64,000 nt of DNA from Paraburkholderia polaris (GTDB lineage Bacteria; Pseudomonadota; Gammaproteobacteria; Burkholderiales; Burkholderiaceae), in contig NZ_JABBGJ010000036.1 of NCBI RefSeq assembly GCF_012927345.1, forward strand, positions 1-64,000, given 5' to 3'. Shown in pieces: positions 34,108 to 42,117 of the stretch. Both the position numbers and the translations under genes were made by a program. Numbering within the stretch: the stretch's first letter is position 1; the number at the start of each line of letters is the position of its first letter. The notes below the pieces were generated by a model that was given only the letters and a program-made list of their open reading frames with translations, had not been told where the DNA came from and did no database searches.

Positions 34108-35060
34108 GCGAGATTGGCGCGTAGTTGCTCGAATGCCTGGGTCACTTTGCCGACGGACAACAGGTATTTCCAGTAGCGCTCCTTCAGACGTCCCGTGGGC
34201 AGGTAAGCGCCACCAATCAACACCCGTCCGGTTCCCCAGTCGGGGCGCCACGTACGCGCGATGCCGCGGCGCATGAACAATGAGACGGTCGGAATCTGCA
34301 GGTTTGACGCAAGATGGCCGATTCCTGAATCGTTACCGATGAACCACCCGCACTCGAAAAGCCACGCGGCGACGTGATCAAGCGAAGACAGATCGGGCAG
34401 TGAGATACCTGAACGCTCGACGTGCTTCCAGTCCGCACGCTCGTGAGATGCAACCACAAATTGCGGGCTGAAACCCTGGTCGCGCAGCTCCACGCCCAGT
34501 TGAATGAAGCGTGACGCTAGCCAGCGTTTGTCCACAGTGCTTGCCGTCGGGTGAATGGCGACGCGAAGCGGGTATTTACGATGCAGAAGTCCTGGCGGCG
34601 GCGTAAGGCCGTTACTTTTTCCGGCATTCAGCAGACCGAGCTCATTGCGACAGAATAGTGCAAGTCTGTCTGCCATCGATTCTGAAGAACGGGCGCGACA
34701 GATGTGATCGAGCAGGATCACACCAGGATGCAAACGGTCCAGTCCGGCAAACGGCCTATTGCCGTGCATCTGGATGACCGTATCAAAGCAGTGCAGTTTC
34801 TCTGCAAGATGATCTTCGCGCAACGCTGCCCGTATTTCGATACCTGGAAACCAACCGCGCAAAGCATGCGCATGTTGGCCAAACACGGTAGTTGCGATAC
34901 CGTTTTTCTGGAGATTTCGCGCAACCGTCATCATCAACAGCGAGTCACCCACTGCCGGTGAAAGGATCAGGGCCACACGAGATACTGGCTGGGTTGCCTG
35001 CCACATAGATGCATCCGATTGGCGCACTTCCAACGGTTGGCGAAGCGCTTGCCAGGTCAT
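34104..35060 (-). CDS. GT9 (heptosyltransferase-like) glycosyltransferase, copy 1
   Basis: A 318-aa paralogue of the next gene. The N-terminal half has SRVALILSPAVGDSLLMMTV and TTVFGQHAHALRGWFPGIEI. The C-terminal half has LRVAIHPTASTVDKRWLASR and GWFIGNDSGIGHLASNLQIP. About 25 extra residues at the N-terminus (to the SRVAL strand) suggest an alternative start, but no better ribosome site is seen. It follows the BamA-like gene by 122 bases on the same strand. Likely a cytoplasmic or membrane-associated enzyme of LPS core or surface-glycan assembly. Confidence 0.85.
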   Translation of the reverse strand: MTWQALRQPLEVRQSDASMWQATQPVSRVALILSPAVGDSLLMMTVARNLQKNGIATTVFGQHAHALRGWFPGIEIRAALREDHLAEKLHCFDTVIQMHGNRPFAGLDRLHPGVILLDHICRARSSESMADRLALFCRNELGLLNAGKSNGLTPPPGLLHRKYPLRVAIHPTASTVDKRWLASRFIQLGVELRDQGFSPQFVVASHERADWKHVERSGISLPDLSSLDHVAAWLFECGWFIGNDSGIGHLASNLQIPTVSLFMRRGIARTWRPDWGTGRVLIGGAYLPTGRLKERYWKYLLSVGKVTQAFEQLRANLA

Positions 35061-35182
35061 GAACGAGTACCGCTCGCTGAATTGAATGCAGTCTAGATTC
35101 AGCGCACGTTACTTGAGTTACAACGTCTGCTACCGGGGCTTACTCCCGCTGCACCCGATGATCGGCAGCGCGATTGCAGGCG

Positions 35183-37498
35183 TTAGAACGAAGTCCCAAT
35201 CTGGAACTGGAATTTCTGGTACTGGTCGCCGGCGTGCTTCACGATCGGCAGACCCAGGTCAAGCTTCAGCGGACCAATCGGGGAAATCCATTCGAGACCC
35301 GCACCATAGCTGTAGCGCAAGCCGTTGGCGCCGACGCTATTGCCTTCCGTGCCCCAGACGTTACCGCCATCGACAAAAGTGAAGACGCGCAGCGTGCGGT
35401 CGTAGCCCGTGCCCGGCAGCGGGAAGGTGAGTTCCAGATTGCCGACGATCATCTTCGAACCGCCGATCGGGTCGCCCGTCGTTGCATCGCGCGGACCCAG
35501 CGAGCTCGGCTCATAGCCCCGCACGGACCCGATACCGCCCGCATAGTAGTTCTTGAAGATCGGGTAAGGATCGCCGCCGAGACCATTACCGTAGCCGCCC
35601 TGGAAGTTCAGGCCGAGCACGAAACCGCGCGCGAAGGAGTAGTAGTACTGGGCCTGCACATCGGTCTTGTAGTAGTTGGTCCGGGCGAGCGGTGTGCCGT
35701 ATTCGGCGTTGAATTGCGTGAAGTAACCGCGGCTCGGAACCAGCGCGCTGTCGCGGTTATCGCGCGACCAGCCCACGGTGACCGGCACGTTATTCGACAC
35801 ACGGCCGAACGAGTTGACGTAGTCGATATAGCTTTTCGGCGTGGTCGCGTCGACGTCCAGGCGGTTCTGTTCAATGCCCATGCCGAAGTACACCATATCC
35901 GATTCGGAAAACGGAATGCCGAACTTCAGGTCGGCGCCCATCGTGATGACACGGAAGCTCGTGTCGGTCGCGCTCGAGTAATACAGCGGCTCGCTTGTCC
36001 GGTAGTAGACGTCGGTAATGCGCTTGATGCCGTCTACCGTGAAGTAGGGGTCGACCTGCGTGACCGTCAGCGTACGGAATGTCGTGGCGGTATTCACGTT
36101 CAGCGCGAGGCTCGTGCCCGAGCCGAACACGTTGTCTTGCGACACACCCGCCGAAATGATCGGGCCTTCGCCGGAACCGTAACCGAGACCCAGCGAGATC
36201 GTGCCAGTCGGCTTTTCCGTGACCTTCACGTCGATGTCGACCTGGTCTGGTGTGCCTTCAACTGGCACGGTCGTCACGTCGACATCGGTGAAGTAGCCAA
36301 GCCGGTTGATACGGTCCTTCGACAGCGCAAGGCGGTTCGAGTCGAACCACGAGCTTTCCATCTGACGCATTTCGCGGCGGATCACTTCGTCACGCGTGCG
36401 TGTGTTGCCAGTGACGTTGATCGAGCGCACATAGACGCGGCGGCTCGGGTCCACTTGCAGCGTCAGGTCGACCGTGTGGTGTTCCTGATCGATCTGCGGT
36501 TGCGCGTTGACGGTGGCGAACGCATAGCCGTACTCGCCGAGCTTGTCGACGACGGCCTTGGTGGCGTCCTTCAGCTTTTGAGCCGAGAAACGATCACCTG
36601 CTTTGATCTTGACGAGCTTCGAAAGCTCAGCCTCGCGATTCAGCAGGTTACCTGCCAGACGGATGCCGGAGATCGTGTAAGGCTCGCCCTCGTGAATCAC
36701 GAGCGTCAGATACATGTCCTTCTTGTCGGGCGACAGCGACACCTGGGTCGATTCGATGTTGAACTCGAGGTAGCCGCGGTCCAGGTAGTACGAGCGGATC
36801 TTCTCGAGGTCGTCGGCGAGCTTGTCTTTCGAATACAGGTCGTTCTTCGTGTACCACGAGAACCAGTTTGGCGTGGACAACTCCATTTCATCGTGCAGTT
36901 CGCGGTCGCTAAAGACCTTGTTGCCGATAAAGTTGACCTGGCGGATCTTCGCGCTCGGACCCTCGATGACCGAGAACAGAAGACCCACGCGATTGCGATC
37001 GATCGGCGTGACGGTGGTCGTCACTTCAGCCGCGTAGTAACCGCGCGTCAGGTATTGCCGCTTGAGCTCCTGCTGCGCGCGATCGACGAGCGCCTTGTCA
37101 TAGTAGCGGCCCAGCGACAGCCCCACTGCGTTCAAAGCCTTGGTCAGGTTGTCCTTGTCGAATTCGTGGATGCCGGCGAAGTCGATCGTGCCGACCGCCG
37201 GACGCTCCTGCAACTGCACGACGACGACGTCGCCTTCGGTCGAAATCTCGACGTCGTTGAAGAAGCCCGTGGCATAGAGCGCGCGGATTGCGTCCGACGC
37301 CTTCTGAGCGGTGAACGTATCGCCCTGCTTGATGGGCAGATACGAGAAAACCGTATTGGGCTCGATGCGTTGCAAGCCTTCGAGCCGGATATCGCGCACC
37401 ACGAACGAGTCTGCGGCGAAACCCGACGCTGCTGTCACGCTCAGGCCAGTAAATGTTAGCGCCCGGGCGCTGCGGGTCAATAGCGTTTCAAAGTTCAT
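35183..37498 (-). CDS. BamA-family outer-membrane assembly factor (paralogue)
   Basis: A 771-aa Omp85 protein. The signal peptide is followed by five POTRA domains (first: FVVRDIRLEGLQRIEPNTVF), then a 16-strand barrel with the loop-6 motif VRGY at 659-662 in GGIGSVRGYEPSSLGPRD, and it ends FQFQIGTSF. BamA inserts beta-barrel proteins into the outer membrane with BamB-E. The start ATG 37498 gives a normal signal peptide. The canonical bamA sits between rseP and skp-lpxD; none of these is here, so this looks like a second copy. Downstream GT9 and sulfotransferase genes suggest a special role in envelope glycan or a dedicated client. Confidence 0.9.
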   Translation of the reverse strand: MNFETLLTRSARALTFTGLSVTAASGFAADSFVVRDIRLEGLQRIEPNTVFSYLPIKQGDTFTAQKASDAIRALYATGFFNDVEISTEGDVVVVQLQERPAVGTIDFAGIHEFDKDNLTKALNAVGLSLGRYYDKALVDRAQQELKRQYLTRGYYAAEVTTTVTPIDRNRVGLLFSVIEGPSAKIRQVNFIGNKVFSDRELHDEMELSTPNWFSWYTKNDLYSKDKLADDLEKIRSYYLDRGYLEFNIESTQVSLSPDKKDMYLTLVIHEGEPYTISGIRLAGNLLNREAELSKLVKIKAGDRFSAQKLKDATKAVVDKLGEYGYAFATVNAQPQIDQEHHTVDLTLQVDPSRRVYVRSINVTGNTRTRDEVIRREMRQMESSWFDSNRLALSKDRINRLGYFTDVDVTTVPVEGTPDQVDIDVKVTEKPTGTISLGLGYGSGEGPIISAGVSQDNVFGSGTSLALNVNTATTFRTLTVTQVDPYFTVDGIKRITDVYYRTSEPLYYSSATDTSFRVITMGADLKFGIPFSESDMVYFGMGIEQNRLDVDATTPKSYIDYVNSFGRVSNNVPVTVGWSRDNRDSALVPSRGYFTQFNAEYGTPLARTNYYKTDVQAQYYYSFARGFVLGLNFQGGYGNGLGGDPYPIFKNYYAGGIGSVRGYEPSSLGPRDATTGDPIGGSKMIVGNLELTFPLPGTGYDRTLRVFTFVDGGNVWGTEGNSVGANGLRYSYGAGLEWISPIGPLKLDLGLPIVKHAGDQYQKFQFQIGTSF

Positions 37499-37597
37499 AC
37501 AGACAGGAGGGATGCACAAAAGGGAGGGCGCAGACGCATCTTGGGCTTACGCCTGCCTTGCGCAGCGAGGGTCAACGGGGTGTAAGTGCGAGACGCA

Positions 37598-37996
37598 CTA
37601 TTGAAGTTTGCTGCAAGATGCGTCCTTTACTCTGGTAAGCCCCGTCACGAGCGAAAGCACTTCAGTCATGTGGCGCGCTTCAGAGCGATGCATTCGAAAC
37701 GACAGTTCGGCACCACCTGGCAGACGAAATGTCAGGACCAGATGAGTGGATTCGTCTTTGTCTCCGCCGATCGCCCATGCCTCGCACGGCATGGCGAATT
37801 TCATGTCGTCCTTTTTCCGGCGAACACGTTGTGACCAGCCGATAGCATTGGAAAGCGCTGCCAGGAGTTCGTGCATGACCGAGTAATGCAAGGCAATCAC
37901 TTCGGGCTGGTTGCCTTTGAACATCAGGTATTGGCCGTCCGCGGTCAGTTCAAACGAGTTCAGAGAATGAATCTCTAATGCGACTGGCGATGACAT
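37598..37996 (-). CDS. Hypothetical 132-aa protein upstream of the BamA paralogue
   Basis: It reads MSSPVALEIHSLNSFELTAD, GQYLMFKGNQPEVIALHYSV, then MHELLAALSNAIGWSQRVRR and a C-terminal THLVLTFRLPGGAELSFRMH. There is no signal peptide or membrane segment. It looks like a compact alpha/beta cytosolic protein. A GGAGCGCCAC site precedes its ATG, and it ends 99 bp before the bamA-like start on the same strand, so a shared transcript is possible. I do not recognise a family. Confidence 0.65.
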   Translation of the reverse strand: MSSPVALEIHSLNSFELTADGQYLMFKGNQPEVIALHYSVMHELLAALSNAIGWSQRVRRKKDDMKFAMPCEAWAIGGDKDESTHLVLTFRLPGGAELSFRMHRSEARHMTEVLSLVTGLTRVKDASCSKLQ

Positions 37997-38253
37997 GTGG
38001 CGCTCCCGGACTACGTTGAGTGCGGATTGTAGGGGAGTAGGATCGGTTTTCCGTTACGTGATGTTTACCGATTCTTCGCTGGGAAAGTTGAAATGGATGA
38101 TGAGAAAACAAAACGTTTTCGACGTGAAGCATATGGAAAGCACAACTTAAGTTACACGTCATGTAAATGGCAGCTTTGTAAGGCCGTCGATGTCCATGCC
38201 GGCTCGACTTACAAGTCGGCAATTCGAGCCGCACCTGCAACTGGTTGCGGGTT
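37997..38253. other. Promoter-bearing gap, no gene
   Basis: AT-richer intergenic sequence upstream of the minus-strand 132-aa gene and the BamA paralogue. No RNA gene or clear operator is visible. It should contain their promoter. Confidence 0.45.
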
Positions 38254-38442
38254 TCACTCAGGCGCAAGCGGGATGTGAAGAGGCGAGTTAGCGCGGGCGC
38301 GCAGGAGCGGTTCTGGAATTTTGAAAAGCGCGATCACTAGCGCTGTTTTTGTCGATGTATCGTACGGATTGCAGATTAAATGGCCGTGATACTTAATGGC
38401 GCGGTGCGCCATCGTGATGGTGTTCGAACCAGCGCGGGTCAT
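38254..38442 (-). CDS. Small hypothetical protein, second of an overlapping pair
   Basis: A 62-aa frame, MTRAGSNTITMAHRAIKYHG then HLICNPYDTSTKTALVIALF. Its ATG overlaps the stop of the upstream small frame (ATGA). Composition looks protein-like, but there is no family, signal peptide or strong ribosome site. It may be real only if the pair is translated together. Confidence 0.3.
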   Translation of the reverse strand: MTRAGSNTITMAHRAIKYHGHLICNPYDTSTKTALVIALFKIPEPLLRARANSPLHIPLAPE

Positions 38443-38681
38443 CGGCAGTGGTGTTGCAGGTCGATCATCGTGTAGGCGAGGGTCTTGAATGCGTAAGAGA
38501 CCGGGCTCAGACGCTCAAAGCGAAGCGGCAGGTGCCGGACCTTGTCCTCTAACGCAAACATTACAATCGTGCGCGGGACACCGTCCAGCTCATCGGTTTC
38601 GGGTCGTTTTCGACGGGCGCACGCGCTGCGCGGATCGGCCGCAACCCGGCGACCCGGCGCCGAACTGGCTACGGTGCTCAC
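38439..38681 (-). CDS. Small hypothetical protein, first of an overlapping pair
   Basis: An 80-aa frame whose C-terminal half, RTIVMFALEDKVRHLPLRFE then RLSPVSYAFKTLAYTMID, looks like folded-protein sequence. The N-terminal 30 residues are Arg/Ala-rich and doubtful. It starts 67 bp from the divergent SET gene, which would share its promoter gap. No family recognised. Confidence 0.33.
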   Translation of the reverse strand: MSTVASSAPGRRVAADPRSACARRKRPETDELDGVPRTIVMFALEDKVRHLPLRFERLSPVSYAFKTLAYTMIDLQHHCR

Positions 38682-38748
38682 GCACGAAACAGTGGATGCG
38701 GAAATTTGACGCTTCTATACTGATGCGAATATCAGTCGAGGGAACAAC

Positions 38749-39189
38749 ATGCGGCGTGTGATCGTCCGGCGGTCTTCAGTTCACGGTAAGGGCGTGTTTG
38801 CGATGCGACCGCTTGCAGCGGGCGAGCGCGTGCTTGAATACAAGGGTGAAATCACCGAGTGGCGCGATGCCGTTCGCCGACACCGGCGTGAAGGCGTGGC
38901 AGGACACACGTTCCTGTTTGGCCTGTCGGATGGGCGCGTGATCGACGGCAGCCGCGGCGGCAATAGCGCTCGGTGGCTCAACCACGCATGCGCGCCAAAC
39001 TGCGAAACCATTGAAGACGGCGATCGCATTTTCATCCACGCGCTCCGGCCTATCGAGGCCGGTGAAGAACTGTTTATTGAATATTTGCTGGCTACTGACG
39101 ATCCTCTGGATGAAAACGTTCGGGCGCAGTACGCGTGTCGGTGCGCCGCGGCGGACTGTCGTCACTCGATGCTTGCCGACTCAGCATGA
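38749..39189 (+). CDS. SET domain protein (lysine methyltransferase-like)
   Basis: A 146-aa single-domain protein. RRSSVHGKGVFAMRPLAAGE is the SET-N block. RWLNHACAPNCETIEDGDRI holds the NHxCxPNC AdoMet-binding motif, followed by EELFIEYLLA. The Cys cluster CRCAAADC is post-SET-like and may bind zinc with the NC cysteine. Bacterial SET proteins methylate lysines in proteins; targets in Burkholderiaceae are unknown. It starts at ATG 38749 after CGAGGGAAC. It sits alone on the plus strand among minus-strand envelope genes. Confidence 0.9.
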   Translation: MRRVIVRRSSVHGKGVFAMRPLAAGERVLEYKGEITEWRDAVRRHRREGVAGHTFLFGLSDGRVIDGSRGGNSARWLNHACAPNCETIEDGDRIFIHALRPIEAGEELFIEYLLATDDPLDENVRAQYACRCAAADCRHSMLADSA

Positions 39190-39231
39190 ACACGGGGGAG
39201 GCGCTTTGCGGCTGCTGAGCGCCCTGCAGTG

Positions 39232-40005
39232 TCACGGCGCTGGCACGACGCGGTAATAAACCCCGTTGGCGCCGTACGCGGGTTGGAACCACGTATTACC
39301 GCACAGATAGTAGGTCGCGCCGTGAACGCTCGGCGAGATACAGCCTGCGGGCAGCACTGCGTAGATCGCCCCCATCGCGAAACCTGCATTGCCCGCGCTG
39401 CCTGCCGCTCCGGCGGCCACGCCGGCGTTGTACGCATTCGAGGTCGCCGCCGCTGTGTTGGCGGAGGCGATCGCAGCGCCGGCCGCGACGCCGACTACTG
39501 CGCCCGCCGCGGCGGCGCCTGCAGTGGACCAACCTCCGCAGTTGTAGCATCCGGACCCGTAATTGTTCACAGTGACCGGGGGATGGTAGGCGGGGTATTG
39601 CGCGCCATAGTAGGCGCTGTGGTAAGCCGTCGCCCCCGAGGCGCTGGTGTAGGTCGTGTATCCGGATCCCGTGGCATGGTATGCGCTCCCGCCATAGCCA
39701 TTACTTGCAGACGTGCCCTGGCCGTACGTGTGGGTCGCACTCCCGCCGTACGGATTGGTCGCGGTTGTCTGGCCCGAGCCTTCCTGATGGGTGGCTGTGT
39801 CGCCATAGCGGCCCGTCGCGGTCGTGCCCTGTCCATAGGTGTGCGTTTCGCTGCCGCCGGCATAGTCGGTGCGCGTCGTCGACCCCGAGCCGGGAGCGTG
39901 ATAGGTGCCGCCCCCGTAGGCATTCGCATGCGACCACGCGCCGACATGCGCCGGGACGAGCGCCGGGATGAGCAGAGCCACCAGACGGATGACGTCGTTT
40001 TTCAT
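39232..40005 (-). CDS. Exported Gly/Tyr/Thr-rich repeat protein
   Basis: A 257-aa protein with a signal peptide (MKNDVIRLVALLIPALVPAH VGA). Residues about 28-130 form degenerate repeats of the kind YGGSATHTYGQGTSA / YGGSAYHATGSG. An Ala/Gly-rich segment (about 160-210) resembles a glycine zipper. A C-terminal Cys-containing domain (AGCISPSVHGATYYLCGNTW FQPAYG) ends VYYRVVPAP. It is the last of four minus-strand genes headed by the SYLF lipoprotein, with a 10-bp gap to the DUF2092 gene. The repeats resemble those in the 844-aa protein at 42868. It is probably surface or periplasmic. Confidence 0.75.
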   Translation of the reverse strand: MKNDVIRLVALLIPALVPAHVGAWSHANAYGGGTYHAPGSGSTTRTDYAGGSETHTYGQGTTATGRYGDTATHQEGSGQTTATNPYGGSATHTYGQGTSASNGYGGSAYHATGSGYTTYTSASGATAYHSAYYGAQYPAYHPPVTVNNYGSGCYNCGGWSTAGAAAAGAVVGVAAGAAIASANTAAATSNAYNAGVAAGAAGSAGNAGFAMGAIYAVLPAGCISPSVHGATYYLCGNTWFQPAYGANGVYYRVVPAP

Positions 40006-40015
40006 GTGCGTCTCC

Positions 40016-40882
40016 TCACTGGGTTTTTTGATGCAGGACCTTCGGAGGCGGCTTCATGCCCGGTGCATCCGTGGCGTCCGGACGCGCAAAAGCGATGCGC
40101 GCCGCGCCGCTCGCATCCGCGGCGGTAAAAGCGTCAGCCGGCACAGCGATATCCAACTGCCAGTTCGACAATTCCAGCACATGACGCAGTTGCGCCCGAT
40201 CGTTGAGGTAGATGGCGTAAATGCGGCGCGGCAGCTTGTCTTCTGCGCCGATCCATATCTGGATGAACACACCGTTGGTGACGTACGCCACCATGTCCGT
40301 GGTCGTGCCGGCAACCACATTCGATTGACCGATGTAGAAAGCGGTCGTCAAACCGTCGGCGATGTCTTTGTACGGATCCGCGACGATCACATCGCTGAAC
40401 GGAAAATAGATCGCACCGGAAACGAAGGCGGCCTGCAGCGCAGCGTCGATGGTGGGCGGCGCATCGGCGACGGCGACGAGTTTCTCCACGGGCGCGTAGG
40501 CCGTCATGGTCTTGCCGTCGTAGTAGAAGTCGGAAGGCGGCCCGTCGCCGAGCGTGACGACCTTGAGCTTGTCGGGCCGCTGCATCGTGACCTCCGATCG
40601 GGTGGAGTAGACGAGCGGGAGACCGAGACGACTGGGGCTTTCATACGAGACGACGGCGGTGAACGACATCGAGTGGGCGGCAGCGAGACGGGCACACGCT
40701 TGCTTGAGAATATCGACGGCGTGTGGCTCGAGGCCCGGCTTGAATGCGGGCGCAACGTTCTTCGCGACCGGCTTCGCTGCTGCTTTCGATGTAGGGTGCG
40801 CTTGTTGGGCATAGCCGCCCGCAGTCAGCGCCAGGCCGAGCACGATGACCGCAATGCGCCTGAACAGTTTCGCGTGGGTCAT
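40016..40882 (-). CDS. DUF2092 periplasmic protein
   Basis: A 288-aa protein of the DUF2092 family, related in fold to LolA/LolB-type lipoprotein carriers. After the signal peptide (LFRRIAVIVLGLALTAGGYA QQ) it has AVDILKQACARLAAAHSMSF, YSTRSEVTMQRPDKLKVVTL, FYYDGKTMTAYAPVEKLVAV and YLNDRAQLRHVLELSNWQLD. Start: ATG 40882 follows GAGG; the longer reading from 40948 is not supported. It is third of four genes in the SYLF operon. It may carry a lipid or lipoprotein in the periplasm, by fold similarity only. Confidence 0.85.
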   Translation of the reverse strand: MTHAKLFRRIAVIVLGLALTAGGYAQQAHPTSKAAAKPVAKNVAPAFKPGLEPHAVDILKQACARLAAAHSMSFTAVVSYESPSRLGLPLVYSTRSEVTMQRPDKLKVVTLGDGPPSDFYYDGKTMTAYAPVEKLVAVADAPPTIDAALQAAFVSGAIYFPFSDVIVADPYKDIADGLTTAFYIGQSNVVAGTTTDMVAYVTNGVFIQIWIGAEDKLPRRIYAIYLNDRAQLRHVLELSNWQLDIAVPADAFTAADASGAARIAFARPDATDAPGMKPPPKVLHQKTQ

Positions 40883-40929
40883 CGGAGCCTCGCCGAGTCT
40901 GACTAGTGACAGAATGCGTCCAGCGGCAA

Positions 40930-41226
40930 TCACGGGATCATGCCGCATTCGAACAGCTTGTTGGCGATCGGCGCGGCAACTTTATCGATGAACGCCGCAC
41001 GCATCTGGGGATCGTCATGCAGCAACTGCACGGCTTGCTGTTCCCGCTCGGACTTGGGCTGAGCATTTTTATGCGCGCGTTCCTGCCATAACTGCTCACA
41101 GCTCGATCCCTGGTACTTCTGAACGACTTTGCCTGCGACCATGTCGAGAACCGGATATTGTGCAATGGCCGCAGTGGCGGTCAAAGCTACCAGAACAATC
41201 GCCAACCATCCAAGACGCCTGGCCAT
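40930..41226 (-). CDS. Small exported hypothetical protein (98 aa)
   Basis: The signal peptide MARRLGWLAIVLVALTATAA IAQ is followed by a helical mature domain with two Cys (SSCEQLW and LFECGMIP), which may form a disulfide. The HDDPQMRAAFIDKVAAPIAN stretch is conserved-looking. It sits between the SYLF lipoprotein and DUF2092 genes on the same strand, so it belongs to that operon. No function is known. Confidence 0.7.
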   Translation of the reverse strand: MARRLGWLAIVLVALTATAAIAQYPVLDMVAGKVVQKYQGSSCEQLWQERAHKNAQPKSEREQQAVQLLHDDPQMRAAFIDKVAAPIANKLFECGMIP

Positions 41227-41291
41227 GGTAATGCCCTCGCTCCGTTACATTGACGTTGCGGCCTTTCAACGAGGACCGCAATACGAAACCA

Positions 41292-41331
41292 GGCTCCTCA
41301 CGCGCAACGTTCAACTTGCGCGATGGGAGCC
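41292..41331 (-). other. Hairpin between the SYLF gene and the 98-aa gene
   Basis: Outer arms GGCTCC/GGAGCC and inner arms CGCGCAA/TTGCGCG form a two-part stem in the 115-bp gap. No T run follows. It may lower downstream expression or mark an RNA processing site in the operon. Confidence 0.45.
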
Positions 41332-41341
41332 GCACGCTGGA

Positions 41342-41908
41342 TCACGGCGTGTATTTGGAGATCTTTTGCCCTTGCACGCCAAGACCAGCCATCAATCCTT
41401 GCTGGCCGTAGATGAACGCATATACGTCGGATTTCAGGGTCGTGGTGGTCATCGACTTGCCCATTCCCGCGTCCACGACCACTACGCTCGGGCCCATGCC
41501 GACCGACCATCCGTCGCTGCTATTGAGGTATTCGATCGCTGAGTCGCTCATCAGGAACATCGCTTCCGAGAACGTCTGGCCGCCGGCCTGCAGCCCGTAA
41601 GAGACCGCGCGCGCGGTGTAGTACCCCATGACCGATCCGTCAGGCGCGAACATCACGCCCTTGCCACCTTGCGCTCCGGCAATGAATCCGACTTTCAGAA
41701 TATCGGGGAACACCAGAACGGCTTTAGCCGCTTGCATAAGCTGCTGGGTCCGCGGTGCGCTGCCGGCCAGTTGTTGTAGCGACGCGCGTGCTTTCGCTTC
41801 GAGGTCCGGGTCGGTTCCGGGCGTTGCACCAGCCTGCTGTTGCGTCGAACAGGAAACCGCCACAAGCAGCATGGGAATAGCGAGGATAAGCCGAAGGTAC
41901 TTGAACAT
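41342..41908 (-). CDS. SYLF-domain lipoprotein (BPSL1445/YSC84 type)
   Basis: A 188-aa protein. The lipobox is at the end of LILAIPMLLVAVSC (Cys about residue 20), so it is a lipoprotein. The SYLF domain follows: AAKAVLVFPDILKVGFIAGA, QGGKGVMFAPDG, YTARAVSYGLQAGGQTFSEA and DAGMGKSMTTTTLKSDVYAF. SYLF proteins bind phosphoinositide-like lipids in eukaryotes. In Burkholderia the BPSL1445 lipoprotein is an immunogenic envelope protein. It heads a four-gene minus-strand operon and has palindrome site A centred 163.5 bp upstream of its ATG. Confidence 0.92.
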   Translation of the reverse strand: MFKYLRLILAIPMLLVAVSCSTQQQAGATPGTDPDLEAKARASLQQLAGSAPRTQQLMQAAKAVLVFPDILKVGFIAGAQGGKGVMFAPDGSVMGYYTARAVSYGLQAGGQTFSEAMFLMSDSAIEYLNSSDGWSVGMGPSVVVVDAGMGKSMTTTTLKSDVYAFIYGQQGLMAGLGVQGQKISKYTP

Positions 41909-42060
41909 GTTCGTGCTCCATTCAGGGAAATGACGTCACGGTGTGAACGCGGTTTGCGCGTCGGATCGTTCGCGGCTTGAAAAGACTGTGATCGTGCTGA
42001 CCCTGCCGGTTGCAGGACGCTTTGATTGGAATAAATAGTGGTGGTGCGGCCACGTAAAGA

Positions 42061-42080
42061 CAATTGGACCTTGGTCCAAT
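42061..42080. promoter_or_regulatory. Palindrome site A upstream of the SYLF operon
   Basis: CAATTGGACC at 42061-42070, TT, GGTCCAAT at 42073-42080. It is one of six copies of the same palindrome in this window. It lies in the intergenic gap upstream of the SYLF lipoprotein start. Confidence 0.8.
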
Positions 42081-42117
42081 ATCGTTTCGCGGTGTCCCCG
42101 TACGCAACGGCGAAGAC

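Noticed and set aside
35174..37459. Long open frame opposite the BamA paralogue (about 760 codons)
   Set aside because: It is the antisense shadow of a clear BamA reading frame in GC-rich DNA. Its translation is Arg/Val/Ala-rich without domains.
39229..40128. Plus-strand frame across the repeat protein and DUF2092 end
   Set aside because: Arg/Gly-rich shadow; the minus-strand frames have signal peptides and operon spacing.
41292..41331. Intrinsic terminator after the SYLF gene
   Set aside because: Good stem but no T run on the minus strand, so it is listed only as a hairpin.
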